From: CAWUIO01 sp963922455
GTDB taxonomy: Bacteria > Bacteroidota > Bacteroidia > Cytophagales > Microscillaceae
DNA length: 25,969 bases
Assembly: GCA_963922455.1 (NCBI GenBank)
Contig: CAWUIO010000093.1
Span: 1 to 25,969, forward strand
Direction of reading: 5' to 3'
Positions 14,812 to 23,434 of this stretch are shown piece by piece. Numbering within the stretch: position 1 is the stretch's first letter; every line of letters begins with the position of its first letter. The notes below the pieces were generated by a model. It did not search any database. It saw only the letters and a program-made list of their open reading frames with translations, and was not told the DNA's origin. Both the position numbers and the translations under genes were made by a program.

Positions 14812-17619
14812 TTGTTTCTCTTTATTGCTTACGTACGTAAAAAGACTTCAATCATTTTGAACTCAGCTTTTTTTAGCTTTTACCATATTATTTTTTCCTG
14901 TCTGTTTCTCCTGATCGGCTTTAGCTCGCTACAGGCCCAGGAGCCAGCCGACACCCTCAAGCCCGCCATCAATATTTCGGATTCTTTGGAGTACCTACCA
15001 GATAGCACGCTTTTAAAGAGTGATTCTACCCAGGTTCTTGCTTTAGACTCGATACCCTCGAGCTCCGAATTTGAAACCACGGTGGTTTATTTTGCGGAGG
15101 ACTCTATCATTTCAGATTTTATCGAGGAACGCTTATATCTATACGGTAAAGCCAAGGTAGAATACGGAAATATCACGCTTACGGCCCACGAGATCATCAT
15201 TGAACAATCTACCAATAATGTGATTGCCCGAGGCTATGTGGATACTACAGGCAGGCTTCGGGATAAACCCGTATTCCAACAAGGTGGAGAAAAGTACGAA
15301 GCCGATTCTATGCGGTATAATTTCAAAACCCAAAAGGGGATTGTTTTGGGTATTGTTACCGAACAAGGGGAAGGGTATATGCAAAGTGAAAGGGCGAAGC
15401 GGGTTCCTGGTGGTGGCTTTTATGCCGCCCATAGTAAATATACCACCTGTAACCTTGCCCACCCTCATTGGTATATCAATGCCGGCAAAATAAAACTTGT
15501 CCCCAATAAGCAGGTAATAACCGGGCCTTTTAACATGGTCATAGGCGACGTACCGACTCCCTTGGGTTTTGCCTTTGGAATTTTTCCTTTTACCGAAGAG
15601 AAGAGGTCTGGAATCATTTTTCCGGTATATGGTGAAGCGGCCGACCGGGGTTTCTTCCTTCGTAATGGAGGCTATTACTGGTTTATTAATGACTATATGG
15701 CCATGGAAATCTTAGGGGAAATTTCTACCAATGGGAGTTGGGGCCTTAACAACCGCTTTACGTACCGAAAACGCTACCGGTTTAATGGGAGTAGCTCCAT
15801 ACGATATAATACCCGGATACAGGGAGATGAGGCCAGCAGGACGATTTTTCGGGATTTTTGGATCAATTGGACCCACACGCCTATCCCCCGCGGAAAGAGT
15901 AGTTTTTCTGCTTCGGTAAATTTTGGTACTTCCCAATTTAATCAAAGAAACTCCTTTGACCCTAATCTTCAAGTAACCAACAACTTTAACTCAAGTATTA
16001 GTTACCGTACCAGCTTCCAGATAGCTCAAAAAACCGTCACCTTAGGTTTGGGTATTCGTCAGAGCCAAAATAGCCGTACGGATATTACCAATGTGACCGC
16101 TCCAGATTTCAATTTGGGGGTAAACCGAATTTATCCTTTTAAAAAGAAAGGACAATCGGCCCGAAATTTTATTCAAAATATTAGTACATCTTATACGCTA
16201 CGCGGATCGGTTAACCTGACGAACAGTCCTCCATCGGCTTCCCGTTTTCCCTTTAACGTAGCCAATGATCCCGAAGCCAATACTACAATTAGCGATGATA
16301 ATACCGATGATGATGAACTCCCCGGTTTTTTTGAGGACTTCGGCTCGGTTTTGAGTAATGCCCAAATCGGTATGGTGCACACCTTGCCTATCAGTACTAC
16401 CATCAAAATATTAAAGTATATCAGTTTGAACCCCAGCTTCAATTATCAAGAGACTTGGTACCCCAAACGGCTGAATTATACCTATCTAAACAATGATAGC
16501 GTCCGTGTGGACACTTTAAACAAATTTTCTCGGGTGTATAATTATTCTATGGCCGCCAGTTTAACTACCCGCCTTTACGGCACCCTCTTATTAGACAAGA
16601 AGCGTAAAGGAAAATGGTTACAAGGGATTCGGCATACCATGATACCTACACTAAGTCTTTCCTATACACCTAACTTGTCTAATCAGGGGGACGGGGTCTT
16701 TCAAGAAGTACAAATTAATGAAGAGGGAGAGACCCGCGAGGTGTCTCGTTATTTAGGTTTTAACCCCGGAGTAGCGGTAAGTACCCGCGAAACAGGCACC
16801 ATCGGGTTTTCCTTACAAAATAATCTGGAGGCCAAGATTAGGACCTCACGAGATTCGGCTGGCACCCGGAAAATCAGTCTTTTGGACAACTTTTCGGTGA
16901 GTGGGAGTTATAATCTTTTTGCCGATTCGCTTAATCTGTCTAATTTAAGCTTGAATGCCCGAACTTCCATAGGTCCGGCAAGTCTCAATTTTAGTGGGAC
17001 TTTAGACCCTTATGCCTATGTAATCACGAGTTCGGATGATGAAGGGAATGTCCTTACGCAAACCCGCGTAAACCGTCTCCTTATCCGGGAAGGTAGAGGG
17101 ATTGGCCAGCTAAGCCGCTTTAATGTATCCCTAAGCACCCGCTTAACGCCACAGGCCTTTCTAAGCAAGGCGAAAAAGAAGGCGCAAGAAGCCAAAGAAA
17201 AAAATTCAGAACTCACTGATTTAGAGAGGCAAAACCTTGAGAATTTTCAGCAAGATCCTACTCAGTATGTTGACTTTGACATCCCTTGGAACCTCTCATT
17301 AACCTACAATGTATCGTATTCAAAGATTGGTTTTTTCGATTCGGTTGTGGAACAGCAAATGAACTTCCGGGGAGATGTAAGCCTGACTGACACTTGGAAA
17401 ATAGCATTTAGCTCAGGGTATGACCTTACCCGAAAGAGTATTAGCTTTACGAATATCAGTGTTATCAAAAACCTTCATTGCTGGGAAATGTCTTTTCAGT
17501 GGACACCTTTTGGGCAATTTCAAAGCTGGTACTTCAATATAAATGTAAAGTCTTCCTTACTACAGGATTTGAAAATCACGCGGCAACGTAGTTTTGTAGA
17601 TCGAGACTTCCAAAGGTAG
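14812..17619 (+). CDS. lptD: LPS-assembly outer-membrane protein LptD (OstA-like)
   Basis: The protein has 935 residues from TTG 14812; a TTG at 14857 would give a 920-residue form with a neater signal (SFYHIIFSCLFLLIGFSSLQA-QE). No ATG precedes the signal. After a Ser/Asp-rich linker, the periplasmic OstA/LptA-like jellyroll spans about residues 95-240 (LYLYGKAKVEYGNITLTAHE, NVIARGYVDTTG, GFYAAHSKYTTCNLAHPHWY). The remainder is a beta-barrel rich in alternating aromatic/hydrophobic strands (FPFTEEKRSGIIFPVYGE, WINWTHTP, SSISYRTSF), ending with an aromatic-rich strand. LptD inserts lipopolysaccharide or lipooligosaccharide into the outer leaflet. It is divergent from the amidase and 44 bases upstream of a large envelope protein gene, probably its operon partner. 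A Lys/Glu-rich helical stretch near residues 780-815 (KKKAQEAKEKNSELTDLERQ) is an unusual insertion within the barrel region. Confidence 0.9.
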   Translation: MFLFIAYVRKKTSIILNSAFFSFYHIIFSCLFLLIGFSSLQAQEPADTLKPAINISDSLEYLPDSTLLKSDSTQVLALDSIPSSSEFETTVVYFAEDSIISDFIEERLYLYGKAKVEYGNITLTAHEIIIEQSTNNVIARGYVDTTGRLRDKPVFQQGGEKYEADSMRYNFKTQKGIVLGIVTEQGEGYMQSERAKRVPGGGFYAAHSKYTTCNLAHPHWYINAGKIKLVPNKQVITGPFNMVIGDVPTPLGFAFGIFPFTEEKRSGIIFPVYGEAADRGFFLRNGGYYWFINDYMAMEILGEISTNGSWGLNNRFTYRKRYRFNGSSSIRYNTRIQGDEASRTIFRDFWINWTHTPIPRGKSSFSASVNFGTSQFNQRNSFDPNLQVTNNFNSSISYRTSFQIAQKTVTLGLGIRQSQNSRTDITNVTAPDFNLGVNRIYPFKKKGQSARNFIQNISTSYTLRGSVNLTNSPPSASRFPFNVANDPEANTTISDDNTDDDELPGFFEDFGSVLSNAQIGMVHTLPISTTIKILKYISLNPSFNYQETWYPKRLNYTYLNNDSVRVDTLNKFSRVYNYSMAASLTTRLYGTLLLDKKRKGKWLQGIRHTMIPTLSLSYTPNLSNQGDGVFQEVQINEEGETREVSRYLGFNPGVAVSTRETGTIGFSLQNNLEAKIRTSRDSAGTRKISLLDNFSVSGSYNLFADSLNLSNLSLNARTSIGPASLNFSGTLDPYAYVITSSDDEGNVLTQTRVNRLLIREGRGIGQLSRFNVSLSTRLTPQAFLSKAKKKAQEAKEKNSELTDLERQNLENFQQDPTQYVDFDIPWNLSLTYNVSYSKIGFFDSVVEQQMNFRGDVSLTDTWKIAFSSGYDLTRKSISFTNISVIKNLHCWEMSFQWTPFGQFQSWYFNINVKSSLLQDLKITRQRSFVDRDFQR

Positions 17620-17663
17620 ACATAGTCCTTGTGGGGTTTTGTTCCTAATTGTATTTCAAGTGT

Positions 17664-20450
17664 ATGAGAGCCTCTCGTCATCGTAAAACCGGATATTTTC
17701 CGACATTTTTAAGCTCCTTTCCCCGAATCTGGTTGATTAGCATCGGCTTCTTACTGTGCTTGAGTTTTGGGCTATGGTGGTATTGGAATACCCGTAGCTC
17801 CTTGAACATTGATAATATTCTGCCAGGAGAACCCGTACTCGTATGGAAAGGGAAACTCCCCTCTGAAGTTGATCAGGTTTCTGAAAGCTTCCATGCTTGG
17901 GTTTTTGAGCGCTTGAGTTCTCCAAGCTTGCAGAGTGTGGCCGGACTGCAGGGCTTACTTTCCCTATCCGGTCTTAACCAAGATCTATGGAAAGAGCAAT
18001 TTTTAACCCTGGCCTTGTACCAGGTCTCTTCCCGAGACTTAGAGGTGTTGGGGCTTATCCAGTGTACGAAGCAAAAGCGGAAAGAATGGCGAAAAATTAT
18101 TGACGATATGGCTCAAAAAATGGGACCTGCCTATCGCAAAAGACGTATTTTGGATATTAACATAGAGGAGTTTCAAATAGGAAATCAAAGCTATTCCCTG
18201 TTTTTTTATCAAGATTTTATTTTAGGCAGCTTTTCTCCTTTTTTATTAGAGGATGTTATTCGGAGAATAAAAGGGGATAAAATTGCGGCATCTCCCCAAA
18301 ATGGCCAACTGAAGCAACTTCCTCAAACGAGCCCGGGCCATTCTGAAATTTTTATTAACCACCAAGCCCTTTCTGAAGTATTGCCCTTGGTTCTAGAAGA
18401 AGATCACGGACAATTTTTTTCTCCTTATCTTTATTGGGCTAGTCAAAGCATGTATCAAGAAATGCCCTCTGCTGAGGGAAGCAGCCTCCAAGGCTGGGGA
18501 TTTCCAACTTCAAGCAAGAACAGTACCCTCTTTCCTTCTTTGCATCAACAAGGGGCCCGCCCCTTTGGAGGAGCCTCTTGGATTCCACAAAATGCCAGTA
18601 GCTTTTTAAGCCTTAGCTATCAGAACGCAAGTCAGGTGTTTTCACCGATGTCCAAAAGCTTGGCTTTCCAAAAAACTCCTTGGTTTCAAAACCAAGAACA
18701 CCTAAGAACAGCTTACGGATTTGCTTGGGAGAGCTTTTGGGCCGATTTAAAAGATGGTTTGCACTTATGTTTTCTGGAGTCCCGGCAGAACTTCATACAA
18801 GATAAGGTGCTGATATTACAGAGCCAGTCAACTAAAAATCAAATTTTTAGACTCCAGCAATTGGCCCGAAATCTTTTAAAGGACAAAAATATACGCCCCA
18901 ATACCCTACAAGTAGGGGGCCTACCCGTGTACCATCTACCCCAGGAAGAATTTCCGGCCAGTTTTATGGGCAGCATGGCCCTAGGCTTTCCCGAAACGTA
19001 TTTTACTTCCTTAGACTCTTGCTTAATTATTACGAATAACTTGAGGGTCATGCGAAATTACCTTAATCACATCCGGGATAAACGCGTATGGAAGTACAGT
19101 AAAAATCATCAAGTACTGCTAGAGTCTCTACGCGAACCGGCCCACTGGCGATTTGTGATGGATGCTGGCAAGTCATGGGGAGATTTGCAATCCTACTTAG
19201 CAAACGCTTGGGAAGACCCTATCAATCAATTAAGCTATTTCTTCCTAAATAAGTATGTGTTAATCCAAGGACAGCAAAAAAGCGATTTTATACAGAGCCG
19301 TATTTCGTACTTTCCCAAGAGTAAATCTGCTAATTCTATTACAAAACCGGCTGGTTTACAAAAAAGGTGGTCTATAGGATTGGGGGAGCGTTTATTTACC
19401 GGGCCGGTCCTGATGAAAAACCATAGTAATGCTGAGTCGGAGGTTTTCATTCAAGATTTTAAGAATCAACTATATCTCCTAAACGATCAAGGGAAACTGA
19501 TTTGGAAAAAAGACGCAGGGGCACCTGTGCGTAGCCATCCTCAGCAAATAGATATCTACCGAAATAATAAACTGCAATATCTGTTTATAACCCCAGACCG
19601 CATCAGCTTGATTGATCGTTTGGGTAGGTATGTACCCAAATTTCCCTTCTATTCTCCCGACTCCACGTACTTTCAGACCCTTGCTTATCTAGATGCCTGG
19701 GATATGAATAAGCACTACTTTTTGAGTTCGGATAAAAAAGGGAATTTGTATATGTATGACGAAGCCCGGGAAAAGGTAGCTGGTTGGCGTCCTCTGCGGC
19801 TTCGAGCGCCCTTAGCGAGTGCTGTTCAAAGCCTAAGGATCGATAAGGAAGTTCATTTTATCATTTGCCAAGAGAATGGCCTTATCCGCTTGTTTAACCA
19901 AGATGCCCTTCCTTTGGCAGGCTTTCCCTTGGATTTAAAAGAGCCCCTTTCTAACCCCTTGTGGGTGCAAGAAGGCATTGATTTGAGCTCCAGCAAAGCT
20001 TTCTGCATCAGCGATGGAGGGAGGTTGATTGAGTTTAACTTGATTGGGGAAGAGTTGAATAGTAGGCAAATACCCCGGCTAAGTGAATATAGCAAGTTTT
20101 TTCTATGCCCTAGCCAAGAAAATAATCAATGGATTATTGCCCGTCATGATGGAGCTGAGGTGGCCCTATTTGACTCCCAGGGGGATTTGCTTTTTGAGAA
20201 AACCCTACCGGGTATATCTGCCAAAGTGATTGTACAGTATTTTAATTTGCAAAATGGGCGAAATTTAGTGGTTGTTACAGACAAAATAGGATCTCGCAGC
20301 TATTTGTACGATATAAAAGGGAATCCAGTATCTCCGCCCATTCGGAGTAACCAAGCGGTGGATGTACAGCAAAACCCTCAGACCAATCAGGTATTCTTAT
20401 ACGTTGCTTATTCTCGCGAATTGAGCCAATATGAACTCATAATACGCTAA
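17664..20450 (+). CDS. Large membrane-anchored protein with C-terminal propeller-like repeats, function unknown
   Basis: The protein has 928 residues from the ATG at 17664; an in-frame TTG at 17649 is possible but gives a worse N-terminus. A single membrane segment (about residues 26-43, IWLISIGFLLCLSFGLWW) anchors a large extracytoplasmic part. The middle, about 50-560, resembles the DUF3352-like proteins of Bacteroidota. From about residue 580, repeated strands such as SEVFIQDFKNQLYLLNDQGK, QYLFITPDRISLIDRLGRYV and GNLYMYDEARE suggest a beta-propeller. I recognise it only as a conserved Bacteroidota hypothetical, with no known activity. It lies 44 bases downstream of lptD on the same strand and is followed by a hairpin element and a possible terminator. 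Position suggests an envelope role, which is inference. Confidence 0.85.
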   Translation: MRASRHRKTGYFPTFLSSFPRIWLISIGFLLCLSFGLWWYWNTRSSLNIDNILPGEPVLVWKGKLPSEVDQVSESFHAWVFERLSSPSLQSVAGLQGLLSLSGLNQDLWKEQFLTLALYQVSSRDLEVLGLIQCTKQKRKEWRKIIDDMAQKMGPAYRKRRILDINIEEFQIGNQSYSLFFYQDFILGSFSPFLLEDVIRRIKGDKIAASPQNGQLKQLPQTSPGHSEIFINHQALSEVLPLVLEEDHGQFFSPYLYWASQSMYQEMPSAEGSSLQGWGFPTSSKNSTLFPSLHQQGARPFGGASWIPQNASSFLSLSYQNASQVFSPMSKSLAFQKTPWFQNQEHLRTAYGFAWESFWADLKDGLHLCFLESRQNFIQDKVLILQSQSTKNQIFRLQQLARNLLKDKNIRPNTLQVGGLPVYHLPQEEFPASFMGSMALGFPETYFTSLDSCLIITNNLRVMRNYLNHIRDKRVWKYSKNHQVLLESLREPAHWRFVMDAGKSWGDLQSYLANAWEDPINQLSYFFLNKYVLIQGQQKSDFIQSRISYFPKSKSANSITKPAGLQKRWSIGLGERLFTGPVLMKNHSNAESEVFIQDFKNQLYLLNDQGKLIWKKDAGAPVRSHPQQIDIYRNNKLQYLFITPDRISLIDRLGRYVPKFPFYSPDSTYFQTLAYLDAWDMNKHYFLSSDKKGNLYMYDEAREKVAGWRPLRLRAPLASAVQSLRIDKEVHFIICQENGLIRLFNQDALPLAGFPLDLKEPLSNPLWVQEGIDLSSSKAFCISDGGRLIEFNLIGEELNSRQIPRLSEYSKFFLCPSQENNQWIIARHDGAEVALFDSQGDLLFEKTLPGISAKVIVQYFNLQNGRNLVVVTDKIGSRSYLYDIKGNPVSPPIRSNQAVDVQQNPQTNQVFLYVAYSRELSQYELIIR

Positions 20451-20934
20451 ACTTAAATGGCTTAGGGATGGAACGGCCTGTTTGAGCTCGTGTGGGCCCT
20501 GCGGGAAAAGGCAGCGAGTAGTGACAGCCCGACCCGCGCCAACAGGAGTTGGCAATTTAGGCACTTTACCCCATGGCGCGGGGAAGCCCCAAATAATTTA
20601 GTCTACGCAAAAACCTCTAAGGCTTCGCGGCTTAAGTTTACAAGGTTCAATTCCCACAACAAGTTGTAGGAAATCATAACGGGAAATAAGCGTGTTTATT
20701 CAAAAATTCAAACAATTGATTATCAAATAGTTAGCCCATGGCATAAGATTAGCTATATGTATTGTGTCTTTGAGGGTGTTAAACAAGGTGTGTTCTGTCT
20801 TGGTAACCTAGCAAGCTAATTTGGCCCAGACAGATCAGGAAAATCAGCATCCTCTTCTAAGACTTTGGATTCGAGGTCCTATGATGGTTTAGGGAGGAAG
20901 CCTCCTTTGTTTCCCCCTACCATATAGGGCTTTT
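20451..20934. other. Intergenic region between convergent genes
   Basis: Copy F of the dispersed hairpin element occupies 20459-20590, starting nine bases after the large envelope gene. The next 300 bases show nothing recognisable until tandem hairpins at 20893-20936. A T-arm-like motif near 20640 does not fold into a tRNA. Confidence 0.6.
20459..20590 (-). repeat. Dispersed hairpin element, copy F
   Basis: This copy is inverted. In plus coordinates it runs from GGCTTAGGGATGG to GGGGAAGCCCC. Arms CCCGCGCCA (20533-20541) and TGGCGCGGG (20574-20582) give a perfect 9-bp stem with a 32-nt loop. AGCCCGA, the complement of TCGGGCT, sits directly outside. It lies between the stop of the lptD-linked envelope gene and the convergent methyltransferase gene. 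Confidence 0.8.
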
Positions 20935-20936
20935 TT
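20893..20936 (+). terminator. Possible terminator: tandem short hairpins with T-run
   Basis: GGAGG (20893-20897) pairs with CCTCC (20901-20905), followed by TTTGTTT. Then CCCTA (20915-20919) pairs with TAGGG (20925-20929), followed by C and six T (20931-20936). Stems are short. The T-runs point to plus-strand termination, but the nearest plus gene ends 440 bases earlier, and the T-run overlaps the methyltransferase stop codon. Confidence 0.4.
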
Positions 20937-21906
20937 ACTCGAGTCTACTATTTTTAAAGGCCAACATCTTATAGCGGAGAAGCCCAGCCTGAACCGGATA
21001 GGGCCCAAGAAGCCCGGCAAATAAATGCCCTTGCATCACGGAGGGTAAAATATACTTGGTAAATAACCAAGCTGGATAATATCGGCTTTTTTGCAACATT
21101 CTGCGAGAACCTTCTTGAAAACGGATCAAATTGGGCAAGACTTGGGAACTAAAATCCTGCTCATCCATCAATGACAGTCCCAAGCTATGGGCATAGTCTT
21201 TAATGCTCTGCTCGCCAGGCCATTGTTCTAGGGCATAGCCCCGGGCGCATAACTGGGCCGCGATATGAGGCTTGGCATCATGTTCAGGAAAGTGTTCATT
21301 GAGAAGGGCATCGAATAAGACAAACTTCCCGTGAGCTTGCAAGGTAGAGCAAATTTTTGCGAGGGCTTCGCCAACTTTTTCAAAATAACAGAAACTTTCT
21401 ACCGCAAAGATGCCGGCCCAGGCTTGGCTTAGCTCATCACTTGCTAAAAAGTCTCCGACAATAAAATGCACATTAGGAAAGTCTTGGCACAAGTGACGGG
21501 CTTTTTTAATATTAGTAGGTACTAAATCTACTCCATAAAAGCTTCGGTCGGGAAATTGTGCCGCAAGTCTTTGCAGATTGTATCCCATCCCACAGCCGAT
21601 TTCTAAGATGGGGCCAGGCGGTAAATCTTGCCAAAAGCGAGATAAAAGTTGACTATGTACAGCCAAGCCTTCGTGGTGGTCTACGCCTTCTTCTCGAATG
21701 GGTAAATGCATGGCCCCTTCGGTGGAATGAAAATAGCGGTACAAGGCCTGGTTCCAGCGGTAGTAGCGAATTACTTGCTGGATATTGCTTGTTTTGGAAA
21801 GTAGTTTCGTGATACCCCAGTACCGCTCTACCCAAGCTAAATCTTCGGCTAATGCCGGTGAGTATGCCGGAGCGAGGACCGGGTCAAAAAAAGTAAGTTC
21901 CTTCAT
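20935..21906 (-). CDS. Class I SAM-dependent methyltransferase
   Basis: The protein has 323 residues. The SAM-binding motif ILEIGCGMGYNLQRLA (residues 100-115) is followed by the motif II acid in FYGVDLVPTN (Asp127) and a later strand VHFIVGDFLA, giving a complete Rossmann methyltransferase core to about residue 210. The upstream segment YYRWNQALYRYFH...GAMHLPI is like that of small-molecule C- or O-methyltransferases of the UbiE/tocopherol/sterol type, and the C-terminal 100 residues are a helical lid. The substrate cannot be named; a lipid or quinone-like molecule is a reasonable guess only. The gene starts ten bases after the TPR gene on the same strand, so they almost certainly share a transcript. 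Confidence 0.85.
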   Translation of the reverse strand: MKELTFFDPVLAPAYSPALAEDLAWVERYWGITKLLSKTSNIQQVIRYYRWNQALYRYFHSTEGAMHLPIREEGVDHHEGLAVHSQLLSRFWQDLPPGPILEIGCGMGYNLQRLAAQFPDRSFYGVDLVPTNIKKARHLCQDFPNVHFIVGDFLASDELSQAWAGIFAVESFCYFEKVGEALAKICSTLQAHGKFVLFDALLNEHFPEHDAKPHIAAQLCARGYALEQWPGEQSIKDYAHSLGLSLMDEQDFSSQVLPNLIRFQEGSRRMLQKSRYYPAWLFTKYILPSVMQGHLFAGLLGPYPVQAGLLRYKMLAFKNSRLE

Positions 21907-21916
21907 AATGGAGTAC

Positions 21917-22726
21917 CTAAGAAGGCACCCGTACTTGTGAAACCTTCTTGAGCTGGTAAGCTTTATTTCTTTGAATCCATAATATAAGGCTTGTAACGAA
22001 AGAAAGGCCTAAAAAGATCGACAAAAGTAAGATTGTCTGAAAAGATGCACTTTCTTGAAAAGTCTTGTTAAGCCAGTGGTTGCGTTTATAGAGTGCCAAT
22101 AACTTATCTTGGGCGCTATACTCCATACCGAGTAGCTTTTTCCCATCTACGGCTTTTTGATACGCTTCTAGCGCTTTTCGGTCTTCGCCTTCATACGTGT
22201 AAAGCGCTCCCAGGCTCATTTGATCTTCTACCCAGTCTTTCCCTATGGGATAAGTAGAACGTATTTGTAAAGCTTCTTGGTATGAAAGTTTAGCAATTTT
22301 CCGGTTTTCGGGAGCTGCGTGCCGGTAGTGGATTGCTCCAATTAGCTCGAGCGTCTTGGCCAATTTAAGCGAATTGCCTAATTCGCGGTAGATTGCCTCG
22401 GCTTGTTGTAATTCTTGGAGTTGGGCCTGGTAGGTATCTGAGAGAGTCTCTTCCAAACCGGCCATAAGCATGAGGGCATCGGCTTCGCCCGCTGGGTAGT
22501 GCAGGAGCCGGGCTTTGTCTAAGGATTGTTTTAAGTAAAACAAGGCTTGCCCTTTTTTACCAATTTCCCCCAATGTTGCCGCCAGCTCGTTGAGTGTATT
22601 TATTTTTAATTTTTCATCGGGCACCACCTGTAGCACCCGGTAGAGGCTGTCCAATCGCATACATTGAGCATTGGCCAATTGGCAAGCCCAATTAAAAATG
22701 AACACCGTTATAAGTATACGCTTCAT
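21917..22726 (-). CDS. TPR-repeat protein with signal peptide and C-terminal membrane segment
   Basis: The protein has 269 residues. It has a signal peptide (MKRILITVFIFNWACQLANA-QC), then TPR-like helical pairs: INTLNELAATLGEIGKKGQA (about residues 42-61), EADALMLMAGLEETLSDTYQ, KTLELIGAIHYRHA and DQMSLGALYTYEGEDRKALE (about 188-207). A membrane segment at about 232-250 (LLLSIFLGLSFVTSLILWI) is followed by a short basic tail (QRNKAYQLKKVSQ). The layout of periplasmic TPRs and one membrane crossing recalls sensor proteins of Bacteroidota that carry a cytoplasmic kinase or DNA-binding domain, but here the protein stops 20 residues after the membrane, so no output domain is present. It lies ten bases upstream of the methyltransferase gene; functional coupling is unproven. 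Confidence 0.82.
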   Translation of the reverse strand: MKRILITVFIFNWACQLANAQCMRLDSLYRVLQVVPDEKLKINTLNELAATLGEIGKKGQALFYLKQSLDKARLLHYPAGEADALMLMAGLEETLSDTYQAQLQELQQAEAIYRELGNSLKLAKTLELIGAIHYRHAAPENRKIAKLSYQEALQIRSTYPIGKDWVEDQMSLGALYTYEGEDRKALEAYQKAVDGKKLLGMEYSAQDKLLALYKRNHWLNKTFQESASFQTILLLSIFLGLSFVTSLILWIQRNKAYQLKKVSQVRVPS

Positions 22727-22872
22727 GTTGCTTTATTATTTTGGTAAAGCCCTTACAAATGTGCTTCCGAAGCGGCTTTTACAATTTGCTTTTTTGAGTA
22801 GGCAAGGCCGATTAAGGAAAGGCTGATCGTTTAGCAAAAACTTACAAACGATAAGAAGCCGCAGTTTGTACC

Positions 22873-22909
22873 AAAAAAAACTCGCCTCATCAAGGAAGCG
22901 AGCTTTTTT
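22873..22909 (-). terminator. Orphan Rho-independent terminator, best on minus strand
   Basis: CTCGC (22881-22885) pairs with GCGAG (22898-22902). Read on the minus strand, the stem is followed at once by eight T (22880-22873); on the plus strand a C and six T follow. No recognised gene ends near it in either direction. Confidence 0.65.
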
Positions 22910-23131
22910 GTAATTCTTCAACCAGCTATGCATCGAGTACTTAACTCGTGTAGGTATTATTCAGAAGTCATACCATAAGGGTAAACTACTCACTATCAAA
23001 TCCTTGCAAGATATAAAAGTAATAATACAATCCCATTTTGGGAAAAAATTATATTTTAAAGACCACATCCCAATAAAAATCGCATTCCCATAACACACCG
23101 TAAGCAAATCAATAAACACGCTCCCTTTTCT

Positions 23132-23163
23132 GGCAAAAAAAAGGAAATCTCCTCTTTTTTGCC
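23132..23163. terminator. Long symmetric hairpin, possible bidirectional terminator
   Basis: The 14-base arms GGCAAAAAAAAGGA (23132-23145) and TCCTCTTTTTTGCC (23150-23163) pair with one mismatch around the loop AATC. The A/T runs lie inside the stem, so a terminator or attenuator role is plausible on either strand, but no adjacent gene explains it. Confidence 0.5.
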
Positions 23164-23407
23164 TTCCCATTGGTATTGACCGTCTCCTAACATACCATTG
23201 CGGGAAAAAGCCTCTTAGAATGGGACAATATCCTGGATTTTAAGCTCTTAAAACCCTCATGTAAGAAGTAGCCGAGGCAAAAAAAGTCCGCTTGCAAAGC
23301 AATTCCCCCCCCTCTACCCGTGAAATTCAGATTATAAAGATGCCCTAGCACCTTACTTTACCTTGTTAAGGATTGACCAAATACTTAGGCAGCTTAGCAC
23401 TTTATTA

Positions 23408-23415
23408 TACCTTTG
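23408..23415 (+). promoter_or_regulatory. Possible -7 promoter box for the HAD gene
   Basis: TACCTTTG matches the Bacteroidota -7 consensus TAnnTTTG. Transcription would start near 23422, just upstream of the ATG at 23435, supporting that start over the longer open frame. No convincing -33 box is seen. Confidence 0.35.
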
Positions 23416-23434
23416 TTTAAAACCCAAAAATGCT

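Larger units (their letters stand above)
22727..23434. other. 700-base divergent intergenic region with two strong hairpins
   Basis: No gene is secure here. Two hairpins with A/T-runs (22873-22909 and 23132-23163) and a TTTTAAG-CT-CTTAAAA palindrome (23238-23253) lie between the TPR gene and the HAD phosphatase gene. A minus-strand frame at 22961-23170 (69 codons) ends about 50 bases before the first hairpin; its composition does not look like a normal protein, so I do not list it as a gene. An unannotated small RNA is possible. Confidence 0.5.

Noticed and set aside
20635..20675. tRNA-like T-arm motif GGTTCAATTCCC
   Set aside because: The five bases on each side of the loop do not pair beyond two positions, and no D-arm, anticodon arm or acceptor stem is found around it.
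22736..22933. Minus-strand open frame of 65 codons
   Set aside because: It spans the terminator-like hairpin at 22873-22909, and its composition is unlike neighbouring proteins.
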